Assembly (NCBI RefSeq): GCF_004795855.1
Contig: NZ_CP039252.1
Span: 372,001-436,000, forward strand
Direction of reading: 5' to 3'
Source of the DNA: Hydrogenophaga sp. PAMC20947
GTDB taxonomy: Bacteria; Pseudomonadota; Gammaproteobacteria; Burkholderiales; Burkholderiaceae_C
DNA length: 64,000 nucleotides
The first letter of the stretch is position 1; each line of letters starts with the position of its first letter. The notes below the pieces were generated by a model. That model was given only the letters and a program-made list of their open reading frames with translations, made no database searches and was not told where the DNA came from. Below are positions 57,201 to 64,000 of the stretch, piece after piece. The position numbers and the translations under genes are program-made.

Positions 57201-57820
57201 CGGTGACCGCCAACGACACCACCAAGGTCTACGACGGCGCAACCACTGTGGCCACCGGTGTGAGCTATTCCAGCACCCCCAACGCCGACCTGCTCGGTAG
57301 CTTCAACTGGGGCGGTGAGACCGATGTGGGCAGTTATGCCCCCAGTGGCCTGTACTCGAACCAGCAGGGCTACCTCATCAGCTATGTCGGCGGCAACCTG
57401 ACCGTGACGCCGACCAGCACAACGCCTCCGACGACACCAACGATACCGGTTACTCCAGTTACTCCAGTTACGCCATCGACGCCCGTCACCCCCACACAAC
57501 CCACCGACCCTGCCGCCAGCGTGGCCGCACCCGTGCAACCCACGCCCGCATCGCCAACGCCCACCCCCCAGGCGGTCAACGGCGTGCGGACCTTGTTGGC
57601 GAACCTGCTGCCTCCTGTACCCGGTCCATCCACCACCCTGACCGTGCAGCAAATCAACAGCGCCGGCAACGGCATCAGCCCCGACAGCGCGCTTGTTGTG
57701 GCGTCTGGCGACAGCCCTGCAGGCGATCCCACCCTCGGGACCGCTGGACCAGGCCCCACGCTGCGCGTTGTTGACGGCGGCGTGAAGCTGCCCAGTACCG
57801 TGATCTACATCCAAAAATAA
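54290..57820 (+). CDS. TpsA-type secreted adhesin with GLUG repeats
   Basis: A 1176-residue exoprotein. The N-terminus MNHTYRSVYNAALGTWVAVS is the extended signal peptide region (ESPR), cleaved near LSAHA. A filamentous haemagglutinin-type secretion domain follows (about 50-300; GQVYLINPNGILFGQGAQVN and LSLNWQSFNTQAQETVNF). Residues about 555-920 hold many GLUG repeats such as GGLVGSNSSGTISNSYATG. Then an MBG-like domain (VTANDTTKVYDGATTVATGV), a Pro/Thr-rich stretch (VTPVTPVTPSTPVTPT), and a C-terminus ending IYIQK. It is exported through the TpsB partner 10 bp downstream. Probably an adhesin. Nearly identical DNA repeats may recombine. Confidence 0.92.
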   Translation: MNHTYRSVYNAALGTWVAVSEADGARRKGKRLRSSAAVLATALTLSAHAGPIGGTIAAGTGSVEQTGSTTTINQGSQNLSLNWQSFNTQAQETVNFVQPSASAIAVNRIADTNGTQFLGRLNANGQVYLINPNGILFGQGAQVNVGGLVASTLDINDASLNSASRSFAGSGTGSVVNQGTIKGHYVALLGNTVSNQGSITATSAAGQPGAVALGAGSAATLTFAGNSLVQMQVDESTLNNLADNGGLIKADGGKVLMSAGAKDALLASVVNNTGVIEARTVDDQDGTIILLGGMAAGTTQVGGTLDASAPDGGNGGFIETSAAHVRVLEGAQITTLAASGNGGKSGKSGTWLIDPVDFTIAASGGDMTGTQVKTALEGGNFTIQSTQGATGTAGDININATVSWTANKLTLNAQNNININATLDVRGGASLALEYGQGAVAAGNTSKVITTGGAVSLLAGTTNFTTKQGSDGAVKNYTVITSLGAAGSTTATDLQGMNGALNGNYVLGDDIDASTTSGWNAGAGFSPVGTLSTGFTGTFDGLGHTISGLTISRSSTDYVGLFGATNTGAVIQNIGLLGGSVSGKDYTGGLVGSNNGTISESHATGIVSGKTNVGGLVGYNGSRISDSYATGSVTATGVPLGFGSNLSAFGGLVGSNDSGTISNSYATGNVTFATSLAVVSLGGLVGSNDSGTISDSYATGIVSGKRNVGGLVGSNSTNGTISDSYATGKVNGNEYTGGLVGSNSTNGTISDSYATGIVSGNLFTGGLVGFNSGTISDSYATGIVSGTSPVGGLVGSNSSGTISNSYAKGNVSGATSVGGLVGSNSSGTISNSYATSIVSGNSSVGGLVGINNTNGTISDSYATGSVNGNDYTGGLVGYNSGTIDNSYAASSISGTTSVGGLVGINNSSGTISNSYWDTQTSGTTLSDGGTGLTTEQMRQQSSFVGWDFANTWVNYDGFTSPLLRNFLTPLTVTANDTTKVYDGATTVATGVSYSSTPNADLLGSFNWGGETDVGSYAPSGLYSNQQGYLISYVGGNLTVTPTSTTPPTTPTIPVTPVTPVTPSTPVTPTQPTDPAASVAAPVQPTPASPTPTPQAVNGVRTLLANLLPPVPGPSTTLTVQQINSAGNGISPDSALVVASGDSPAGDPTLGTAGPGPTLRVVDGGVKLPSTVIYIQK
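55960..57045 (+). repeat. GLUG coding repeats in tpsA
   Basis: Tandem variants of GGGCTGGTGGGCAGCAACA and ACGATCAGCGACAGCTACGC repeat roughly every 60-90 bp within tpsA. They encode the beta-helical GLUG motif and are nearly identical, so copy number may vary between strains. Confidence 0.85.
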
Positions 57821-57830
57821 AACCATCCCC

Positions 57831-59561
57831 ATGCAAGCCTCCCTCCTCTCCGGCTTTCCTCGCCGTCCCACCGCCGTCGCCACCCCACCGCTGCCGGTTC
57901 TGCTGATCTCGCTGCTCGCCCTGTCCACGCTGGGCGGCCAGAGCGCCCTGGCCGCACCCGCCGCGCCAGACGCCGGCGCCATCTTGCAGCAGGTCAATCC
58001 GCCCCAGCCCGCGGCCCCTTCGTCTGTCGCTGCGCCCTTGAGCATCGAGCGCGAAGGCGCTGCCGTGCTGCCGCCGTCGGCCCCCTTTGAGGTCAAACGC
58101 ATCGAGGTCTCGGGCAACACCCTGTTCGATGCCGCCACCCTGCACGCCCTGGTGAGCGACGGTGAAGGCCAGAGCCTCACCCTCATCCAGGTCGGCGAGC
58201 TGGCCAGCCGCATCACGGCGCATTACCGCAGCCAGGGCTACCCGCTGGCGCGCGCCTTCATCCCGGCGCAGACGATCCGGGAGGGTGCCGTGCGCATCGA
58301 AGTGCTCGAAGCGCGTTACGGCAAGGTCCAGCTCGACAACCGCAGCCAAGTCAGCGACGCCTTGCTGGCGGCCACCCTGCAGCCGCTGCAAAGCGCAGAC
58401 TTCATCGCCCAGACCACGATGGAGCGCTCTTTGCTGCTGCTGTCGGACATCCCGGGCGCCCAGGTCAACGCTGTCTTGAAGCCCGGTGAGGCCACCGGCA
58501 CTTCCGACTTGCTGGTGGGCGCTGCGCCCGGCCCGGGCGTCTCGGGCCAAGTGACGCTGGACAATTCCGGCAACCGCTACACGGGCAGAGCGCGCATCAG
58601 CGCCACGGCCAACGTCCTCAACCCGCTGCACCACGGCGACGTTCTGAGCGTGACCGGGCTCAGCTCGGGCGAGGGCTTGAATTACGGGCGGGTCAGCTAT
58701 GAGTCGCTGATCAATGGCCAGGGCACCCGGCTGGGCGGATCGTATTCGGCGCTGCGCTACACCTTGGGCGACCAGCTCGCATCCCTGGATGCGAACGGCA
58801 CCGCCAAGGTGACGAGCCTGTGGGCCAAGCACCCTTTCGTGCGCAGCCAGGAGGTCAACCTTTATGGAACGCTCCAGTACGACGGCACCCAACTGCGCGA
58901 CCACATTGAATCGAGCGCGCTTTACACGGACCGCAGCCTGAAGAGCTGGACGGCCAGCCTCTCCGGGGATGCGCGCGATGCGTTTCTGTTGGGCGGCGTG
59001 ACCGCCTGGCGCCTGGGCGTGACAGCGGGTGATGTGGGCTTTGACGATGCGCAAGCGCAGAGCTCGGATGCAGCCACCGCCAACACACAGGGCGGGTTCT
59101 CCAAATGGAATGCGAACCTCACCCGCTTGCAGGGCCTGGGTTCAAAGGACTCCCTGTACCTGGCCTACACCGGCCAGTGGGCGAACGACAACCTGGATCC
59201 GGCTCAGAAAATGACCGCAGGCGGCCCCTACACCGTGCGCGCCTATGACGCCGGTGCCCTGTCGGGCGACAGCGGGCACCTGATCAGCGCCGAATGGCGA
59301 CACGATCTGGGCGCAGCCTGGCAGGGCCAATGGCAGACCGTGGCCTTTATCGACAGCGCCCAGATCAGGGTCAACAAGGCGCCTTGGGCCACCGGGGTCA
59401 ACAGTGCGAGCCTGAGCGGCGCGGGCGTAGGCCTGAACTGGTTAGGCGCCAAACGGTGGAACGCCAGGCTCAGCATCGCCACCCGGATCGGCTCGGTGCC
59501 CAAATTGCTCGCCAGCGGCGCGAGCACCCGCGGTTGGATCGAAATCGGTGCGAGCTTCTGA
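57831..59561 (+). CDS. TpsB outer membrane transporter (ShlB/FhaC family)
   Basis: A 576-residue protein with a signal peptide (LLISLLALSTLGGQSALAAP), a POTRA domain (FEVKRIEVSGNTLFDAATLH then RAFIPAQTIREGAVRIEVLE), and a beta-barrel ending in Phe (WIEIGASF), the usual last residue for BAM insertion. It is the translocation pore for the adjacent TpsA, 10 bp downstream of its stop. Confidence 0.94.
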   Translation: MQASLLSGFPRRPTAVATPPLPVLLISLLALSTLGGQSALAAPAAPDAGAILQQVNPPQPAAPSSVAAPLSIEREGAAVLPPSAPFEVKRIEVSGNTLFDAATLHALVSDGEGQSLTLIQVGELASRITAHYRSQGYPLARAFIPAQTIREGAVRIEVLEARYGKVQLDNRSQVSDALLAATLQPLQSADFIAQTTMERSLLLLSDIPGAQVNAVLKPGEATGTSDLLVGAAPGPGVSGQVTLDNSGNRYTGRARISATANVLNPLHHGDVLSVTGLSSGEGLNYGRVSYESLINGQGTRLGGSYSALRYTLGDQLASLDANGTAKVTSLWAKHPFVRSQEVNLYGTLQYDGTQLRDHIESSALYTDRSLKSWTASLSGDARDAFLLGGVTAWRLGVTAGDVGFDDAQAQSSDAATANTQGGFSKWNANLTRLQGLGSKDSLYLAYTGQWANDNLDPAQKMTAGGPYTVRAYDAGALSGDSGHLISAEWRHDLGAAWQGQWQTVAFIDSAQIRVNKAPWATGVNSASLSGAGVGLNWLGAKRWNARLSIATRIGSVPKLLASGASTRGWIEIGASF

Positions 59562-60038
59562 GCGGTCAGCCAGTGCCCTGTGCCGCTTGAAGCCGCATGG
59601 CGAACATGGCGGTTCCGGGAGCAGCCCATGACACGCTCGGGCCGTTGCGCCGGCACCACCTTGTGATCGTTGGCCACTTTGCGCATCTTGGCCTGGTTGT
59701 TACCGCTGCACGCTTGCCGATCTCTTGTTTCAAATCGGCGCTCAGTCGCTCCTGACCATGCGTGCCTGGCAGACAACGTGCTCTGATCAAGGGAGGTTGT
59801 AGACAAAGTCTACGAAGTTGCCGTCAGGAAATCTGCTGGCGCAGCTGGCCGCACAGGCTTGCCAAGCGGCTCAAGGTGATGCGGCGTCAACCTGCTCCCG
59901 GGAACCCTATGACCGAAGTACCTCATACAGCGGCCATTCGGGCCAGCTCAGGTCGCTGTACCCAACTGCTGCTCTTTGGCAGTCAGCGTGAGTACGCCTG
60001 ATGGCAACCACCGGCAGCAATCGCTGCAGACCAGTTGC
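59562..60038. other. gene-free region between tpsB and fic
   Basis: No gene is supported. Frames such as HKVVPAQRPERVMGCSRN on the minus strand look like remnants but match no family I recognise. No transcription terminator for tpsB is obvious. Confidence 0.4.
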
Positions 60039-61199
60039 TCAGGCGGGTGGCGCCACCAGCGCAGCGGGTATGAATCCCTCGTCCGTCAGCGCGCGCACCA
60101 CACCACGCAACAGCATGTTGTGGCTGAACCCGATGCTGTATTGCCGTGCCCCGGGCTTGGTGGGCTGCAGCATGCCGCTGTCCACCAGCTTGCGAAGCTG
60201 GTAGGTGCGCTGGTTGGCGTTGAGGTCGGGCATGGCCGCTTCTAGGTCGCCAGCCTTTACCGTGCCAGCTTTAATGGTGGTGGTCAGCACCGCCTGTTCC
60301 AGGGGGGTGATCAACTGGCGCTCGCGGGCGTGGTTCACTGCAGGCAGTAGGACCTTGGCTTTGAGGTGCTCGTAGTTGGCCAGTCTGTCTACCTTGGTTA
60401 GCTCGTCGCGCACGCCAGAAAGCACATACACACACCAGCGCTCCAGCGCCGGCTCGGTGCCTGCATCAGCATCGCCCAGCCTTGCATAGTAGGCGTTGCG
60501 GTCTGCACAAAAAACCGCGGCCGGGTTGAGCAACCGCCCTTCGGCGTTTACGCGAAAACCGTACTTGATCAGCATGGCGTAGGTGAGCAGACGCACCACC
60601 CGACCATTGCCGTTGCCAAATGGATGCACCCAAGCGAACCGGTGATGCGCCAGCGCCACTTTCATTAAGTCGTATTTGGGCGGATCCGCCCGGTTAATGA
60701 ATGCCACCAGCTCGGTCATGTAGTCCGGCACCTGGGGCGCTTCGGGCGGCAGGTGTTCGGCCTGGGCAATCTTTACCGCACCTTGGCGGTAGGCGCCAGG
60801 GTTGGTGTCGCCCTCGCGCTTGAGGCCATCCACCGTGGTGGCGTGCAGGCCGCGCAGCATGTGCTCGGTCACCGGTGCTCCGGGCTCCACGCTGTCTTCG
60901 ACCTGCTGCATGGCGCGCTCGATGTTCGCGATCTCCTGCAGTTGCTCGGTCCGGTTCGGGCCGTCCAACACTTTGGCTTCGACGTAATCGGCCAGTGTGG
61001 TGTGGTTGCCTTCGATGCGCGCCGAAGCCAGGCTCTCCAACACGTGGAACACCTGCTTGAGCTGCATGAACACCGGCAGTGGCGTAGTGACCTGGATTTG
61101 CAGGCGTCGCAGGTGCTCCAGGTCTGTCAATACATCCAGTAATGGCGAGTCAAAGCTCGGGTTGAGCAGCCGAAGAGGATGGTGAACAAACTGAACCAT
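60039..61199 (-). CDS. Fic family protein with N-terminal inhibitory motif
   Basis: A 386-residue protein; the second Met ([12 protein letters not shown], 61199) and one 12 bp upstream are both possible starts. It holds the full catalytic motif [12 protein letters not shown] (HxFxxGNGRxxR) near residue 200 and the inhibitory alpha-helix motif SARIEGN (S/TxxxE[G/N]) near residue 63, so it is a class II, self-inhibited Fic AMP-transferase. The C-terminal part has a winged-helix-like region ([21 protein letters not shown]). The target is unknown. It lies alone in accessory DNA. Confidence 0.92.
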   Translation of the reverse strand: MVQFVHHPLRLLNPSFDSPLLDVLTDLEHLRRLQIQVTTPLPVFMQLKQVFHVLESLASARIEGNHTTLADYVEAKVLDGPNRTEQLQEIANIERAMQQVEDSVEPGAPVTEHMLRGLHATTVDGLKREGDTNPGAYRQGAVKIAQAEHLPPEAPQVPDYMTELVAFINRADPPKYDLMKVALAHHRFAWVHPFGNGNGRVVRLLTYAMLIKYGFRVNAEGRLLNPAAVFCADRNAYYARLGDADAGTEPALERWCVYVLSGVRDELTKVDRLANYEHLKAKVLLPAVNHARERQLITPLEQAVLTTTIKAGTVKAGDLEAAMPDLNANQRTYQLRKLVDSGMLQPTKPGARQYSIGFSHNMLLRGVVRALTDEGFIPAALVAPPA

Positions 61200-61336
61200 G
61201 GTTGCTAGCATCTGAAATGAAAATAAATGGTATCTGTACTTTAAGGCAAAAAGTCGTTTTTAAACAAAGTGTTTATGGTCTTTCCTGATTCAGGATATCT
61301 TGAAATATCCCGGTATCGGAAGTGGAAGAAATCTAA

Positions 61337-61765
61337 TCAGGAAACTGGAAGTGCCCGCACGGGGTTCCCCGCCGTGCCGGCCATCACGGCGGGTGGTACC
61401 GATTGAGCCTTCAGTTGGCGCTGCGGCAGAGCGGGCAAGTCGCCGAGCGTTGGGCTCCAACTCCAGGAAGGGATGTCGGGGTTGGGTGTGGGCACTGTGA
61501 AATCGGCCAGCAAGAGCGCAGCCGAGTAGTGATCGCGGTCAATGCACAAAGGGCAGAGCGAATCACCGCAGTCCAGCAGGGTGGCACAGACCAGCGCCTG
61601 GGTGCCCGGCGTGTTGTACCGCAGGATTTTGACAAAGCTGCGCCCCTGACGCACCAGCGCTCCAATCAGTTGCTGGTCCCAACCGTCGTCCACCGGCAGC
61701 CACTGCGCGGTGGTCAGCATGAGGGACAGTTCCAGAATGTCAGGCGTGCCAGCCTCGATCACCAC
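61337..61765 (-). pseudogene. DUF1173-like C-terminal fragment
   Basis: An open frame of 142 residues with LSLMLTTAQWLPVDDGWDQQ, LIGALVRQGRSFVKILRYN and ATLLDCGD, resembling by recollection the C-terminal end of DUF1173 proteins of integrative conjugative elements (usually over 350 residues). The frame begins at a GTG right after a stop, without a ribosome binding site. Most likely a truncated relic. Confidence 0.5.
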
Positions 61766-62091
61766 GAAAAGTGGCGATCATGATCAGGTGCAGGTCGGGC
61801 TCCGTGCCCCAGAGGGTGAGTTCGCTTTCAAAACTTCTGCACAGGCGTCAGTACAGCACATCGTCCAGAGCGAAGACCTGGTCAGGGAGGTGTTTGATGA
61901 CGGCTTTGTGCCCGAAGCGTGAAGGCGAAATCTCTCTGACTGATGTACTTCAGGAGTCACGGCGCCCGGGGCGTTTGCAGATAAGCTGGGCTAGCTGCTC
62001 ACTGGTGACCATCGGTCACTGTTCGAGTAGTGTTTAGAAGTCCATGAGACCACTTGAGCTCCACCGACCACACATCATGCGAGTCTTGTTT
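61766..62091. other. gene-free region
   Basis: No gene is supported in either strand; frames are short and lack family patterns. Confidence 0.4.
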
Positions 62092-62337
62092 ATGAAAACC
62101 CATCACGGTGTGAGCCGAGCACTGCGCTGTGCGCTGCTGGCTTTGACGCTGGTGATGGTTCTTGGGTACGGGGTGCGTGTGACGCTGACAGCCGTGTTGG
62201 ACAGGTTGCCGTCGCTCGTGGAGATGATCAGCGTTGCGTTGCTGCTGGGCTTGCTGGTGGTCGTGGCAGTGAGATGGCACCACAACCGGCGCATGCGGCG
62301 GGTGACCGTGGACTTGCAAGACTCTGCGCTTTGGTGA
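62092..62337 (+). CDS. small two-helix membrane protein
   Basis: A protein of about 81 residues starting MKTHHGVSRALRCALLALTL. It has two hydrophobic segments (ALRCALLALTLVMVLGYGV and SVALLLGLLVVVAVRW) and a basic tail (HHNRRMRRVTVDLQDSALW). No family is recognised. ATG 62092 is used; an earlier start at 62044 is possible. The ribosome binding site is weak, so it may not be expressed. Confidence 0.45.
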   Translation: MKTHHGVSRALRCALLALTLVMVLGYGVRVTLTAVLDRLPSLVEMISVALLLGLLVVVAVRWHHNRRMRRVTVDLQDSALW

Positions 62338-62488
62338 TTCGGCATGACGTCACCTGGGGCGAACCGCGCCCAGGTGGGGCAGGGCGCATTTTCGTTGCGG
62401 CGCGCATGCAACGGATCTTGAATTTTGTTGACGGCCATTCATGGATCGTCAAACTGGCACCAGACTGGCACCAAGCCCTTCCAGAAAA

Positions 62489-62520
62489 CAAAAAAGTCAG
62501 CAGGCGCTAACCTGCTGACT
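62489..62520 (-). terminator. Rho-independent terminator downstream of tRNA-Asn
   Basis: On the minus strand AGTCAGCAGG, loop TTAGCG, CCTGCTGACT followed by TTTTTT: a perfect 10-bp stem 12 bp after the tRNA CCA. It is the original tRNA-Asn transcript terminator, left in the chromosome. Confidence 0.9.
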
Positions 62521-62531
62521 CTCTATTTACT

Positions 62532-62577
62532 TGGCTCCCCGACCTGGACTCGAACCAGGGACCTGCGGATTAACAGT
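62532..62577 (-). tRNA. 3' end of tRNA-Asn (attachment site remnant)
   Basis: The minus strand reads ACTGTTAATCCGCAGG then TCCCTGGTTCGAGTCCAG and GTCGGGGAGCCA: the anticodon GTT (Asn) stem-loop's 3' half, variable loop, T-arm and acceptor with CCA. The D-arm and 5' half are missing (only 46 nt). The integrase stop codon (62570-62572) lies inside it. This is the classic duplicated tRNA 3' end created by integration; the whole tRNA should lie beyond the window's right end. Confidence 0.9.
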
Positions 62578-63805
62578 TCGCTTTCGATTTCGAGCTTGGT
62601 GCCGGTACTTTGGACGGCAAACCGGAGCGCAACTGGTCCACGCACGTGGCCCAAGCCTGGAGCATCTCGCGGCGCTCGGCCCGATACCCATGTCGGTTGT
62701 ACGCCGCACGCACCCGATTGCCGGGTACATGGGCAAGGCAATGCTCGATCACGTCGATGCTCGCGCCAATCGCGTTGAAGTGCGTGCTGAAGGTAGCGCG
62801 CATGCCATGAGGGGTGCCGTCGCCGCTGAAGCCCAGTCGTTCCATCAGCGCATTGAGACTTCTGTTTGCCATCGGACGATCAGGATCGAGGCGATTGGGA
62901 AACAGGTAGACGTTTTCCTCTGGAACGAGTGCCCGTAGTTTTTGAAGCAACTTCACAGCCTGGCGGGAAAGGGGCACCCAGTGGGCTCGCCCAGCCTTCA
63001 TCCGTTCGGCAGGGACCTCCCACTCTGCTGCCTTCAAGTCGATCTCGCTCCACTTTGCACCGGTGACTTCGGCCTTGCGACAGGCCGTCAACACGACGAG
63101 CAGCATCGCGATCCGGGTCTGCTCGTAGATCGTGTCTATGGCATCCAGCTTGCGCAGGAACTTACCGAGCAACTCGAGCGAAAGGGCAGGGTGGTTCTCC
63201 TGGTTGCGCTTGCGGAGCACGCGAACTGGCGGCACGGGGTTGTCAGCGATCAGCCCGGAGTCGATGGCGTGCTCGAAGATGCCCCACAGGTAGTTGCGCA
63301 GGTTCCGCGCGACCTCGGGCGCTCGCGCCTCTACCTCCTTTAGTGCAGTGGTCAGCTCGAGGCGCGTGATCTTCGAAATCGGCCGGTCCTTGAAGTGGGG
63401 TGACAGGTCCTTCTCGATCTCCCGGTTGCGCTGCAAGACCGTCGCTGGCCGAAGGTCCGCGCCCGTCGCGGTTTTCCAGTCGGCGCACACCGCGCCAAAG
63501 CTGCCCTTGACGCGGTGCAGTTCCTCCTGGGCGCGGCTCTCGCGTTCTTCGCGTCGAGCCTGGACGGGGTGAATACCCTTGGCTATCAGCTTGCGCGACT
63601 CTGCGTGCGCGTGCCTCGCGTCGGCTAGCGTGACCTCGGGAAAAGCACCCAACGCTTGCAGACCTTCCACACCGTCCAGCCTGAACTTGTAGCGCCAGAG
63701 CTTCGAGCCGTTGGGCTGAACGAGGACGAACAGGCCGCCCGCATCAGCCAGCTTGAATGCTCGTTCCGCCGGCTTGGCCGACTTTATTTGTAGAGTGGTC
63801 AGCAC
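62570..63805 (-). CDS. int: tyrosine integrase (DUF4102/P4-type)
   Basis: A protein of about 411 residues; the GTG at 63805 (MLTTLQIKSAKPAERAFKLA) fits the family start, and the frame stays open to 63835. The N-terminal DUF4102 domain is followed by the catalytic domain with R in VVLTACRKAEVTGAKW, the HGMRATFSTHF box, and the Tyr in RAAYNRHGYRAERREML. It integrates into the 3' end of tRNA-Asn: its last codons overlap the tRNA remnant, so the recombination core lies in the end of int. It belongs to an element that extends to the right. Confidence 0.93.
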   Translation of the reverse strand: MLTTLQIKSAKPAERAFKLADAGGLFVLVQPNGSKLWRYKFRLDGVEGLQALGAFPEVTLADARHAHAESRKLIAKGIHPVQARREERESRAQEELHRVKGSFGAVCADWKTATGADLRPATVLQRNREIEKDLSPHFKDRPISKITRLELTTALKEVEARAPEVARNLRNYLWGIFEHAIDSGLIADNPVPPVRVLRKRNQENHPALSLELLGKFLRKLDAIDTIYEQTRIAMLLVVLTACRKAEVTGAKWSEIDLKAAEWEVPAERMKAGRAHWVPLSRQAVKLLQKLRALVPEENVYLFPNRLDPDRPMANRSLNALMERLGFSGDGTPHGMRATFSTHFNAIGASIDVIEHCLAHVPGNRVRAAYNRHGYRAERREMLQAWATCVDQLRSGLPSKVPAPSSKSKANC

Positions 63806-63806
63806 T

Positions 63807-63846
63807 TGGGGGTATGGGTCAATCCGTACCCCCAACCTTACCCCCA
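63807..63846. promoter_or_regulatory. integrase promoter motif TACCCCCA pair plus inverted copy
   Basis: TACCCCCA at 63827-63834 and 63839-63846 (12 bp apart) with an inverted TGGGGGTA at 63807-63814, directly at the int start. The pair has the same spacing as the copy at 38023-38042. A conserved regulator or recombination-protein site is likely; this is an inference. Confidence 0.55.
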
Positions 63847-64000
63847 GGCGATCGGGATTTCAAGAGATCAACTGGAAAGGCCTGAGACAATATGTGTCGC
63901 TAAGTTATTGTCACGTATAGGGTTTTTCGGACGATCTGGGACATCCTGAAATCGCCTGAGACTCCCATGCACAGTTCAGGTGGCGAGTTGCATGGGGTGT

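Noticed and set aside
57675..59054. Minus-strand frame of 459 codons opposite tpsB
   Set aside because: A shadow of tpsB; it shows no domain and tpsB has a full signal peptide, POTRA domain and barrel.
62532..62577. Functional tRNA-Asn gene
   Set aside because: Only 46 nt of the 3' part remain; the acceptor 5' strand and D-arm are absent.

Overview
The window looks like the chromosome of a Burkholderiales bacterium, most likely a Comamonadaceae relative (Hydrogenophaga/Acidovorax/Rhodoferax-like). The reasons are a fused aroA-cmk gene in the conserved order gyrA-serC-pheA-tyrA-aroA/cmk-rpsA-ihfB-lapA-lapB, a short OmpA-type porin-like protein, a tmRNA with the tag ANDERFALAA, and glnA followed by ntrB-ntrC. 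This is inferred from gene content and order; no database search was run.

Layout. 1-7.0 kb (minus strand): a molybdenum hydroxylase operon of the cox type in the order S-L-M-D-E-G-XdhC. Its large subunit carries AYRGAGR, so it is a form II-like enzyme and not a proven CO dehydrogenase. 7.1-10.5 kb: a nitronate monooxygenase-like protein, an OsmC protein, the fluoride channel CrcB and RdgC. 10.8-22.6 kb (minus): the housekeeping block lapB, lapA, ihfB, rpsA, aroA-cmk, tyrA, pheA, serC and gyrA. 22.8-28.9 kb: ompA-like, ubiG, gph, tmRNA, a small YjfB-like protein, an rRNA pseudouridine synthase, a DUF2726-like protein and a hydrolase. 29-38 kb: an EI24 membrane protein, a CinA-N-like protein, glnA with a sigma-54/NtrC control region, a DUF4124 protein, ntrB, ntrC, a DUF2061 protein, an XRE regulator and xthA.

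From about 38.0 kb onward the window is accessory DNA. 38.0-40.8 kb is degraded (an IS21 istB tail, an isolated DUF1579-like gene, and an integrase-promoter-like motif beside xthA). 40.8-47.4 kb carries two very large adjacent genes of unknown function with base and codon use unlike the neighbours. The second ends in an apparent PD-(D/E)XK nuclease domain, so the pair is a candidate uncharacterised toxin/effector system. 47.97-53.93 kb is bounded by 173-bp inverted repeats. It holds a DUF6880-like protein, a RadC-like JAB protein, a ParD/ParE-type toxin-antitoxin pair, a striking array of seven 19-bp palindromes spaced every 86-88 bp (an eighth copy lies in front of the toxin-antitoxin operon), iteron-like repeats, a candidate oriT hairpin, a MobC-like protein and a relaxase. 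This looks like an integrated mobilizable element. 54.3-59.6 kb is a two-partner secretion operon (TpsA adhesin with GLUG repeats, and TpsB). 60.0-62.4 kb has a Fic protein with its own inhibitory motif and a DUF1173-like fragment. At 62.5 kb a 46-nt tRNA-Asn 3' end and a tyrosine integrase mark one end of another integrated element that runs out of the window to the right.

The two clearest unexplained systems are the two-gene 40.8-47.4 kb locus and the palindrome array coupled to the toxin-antitoxin module.
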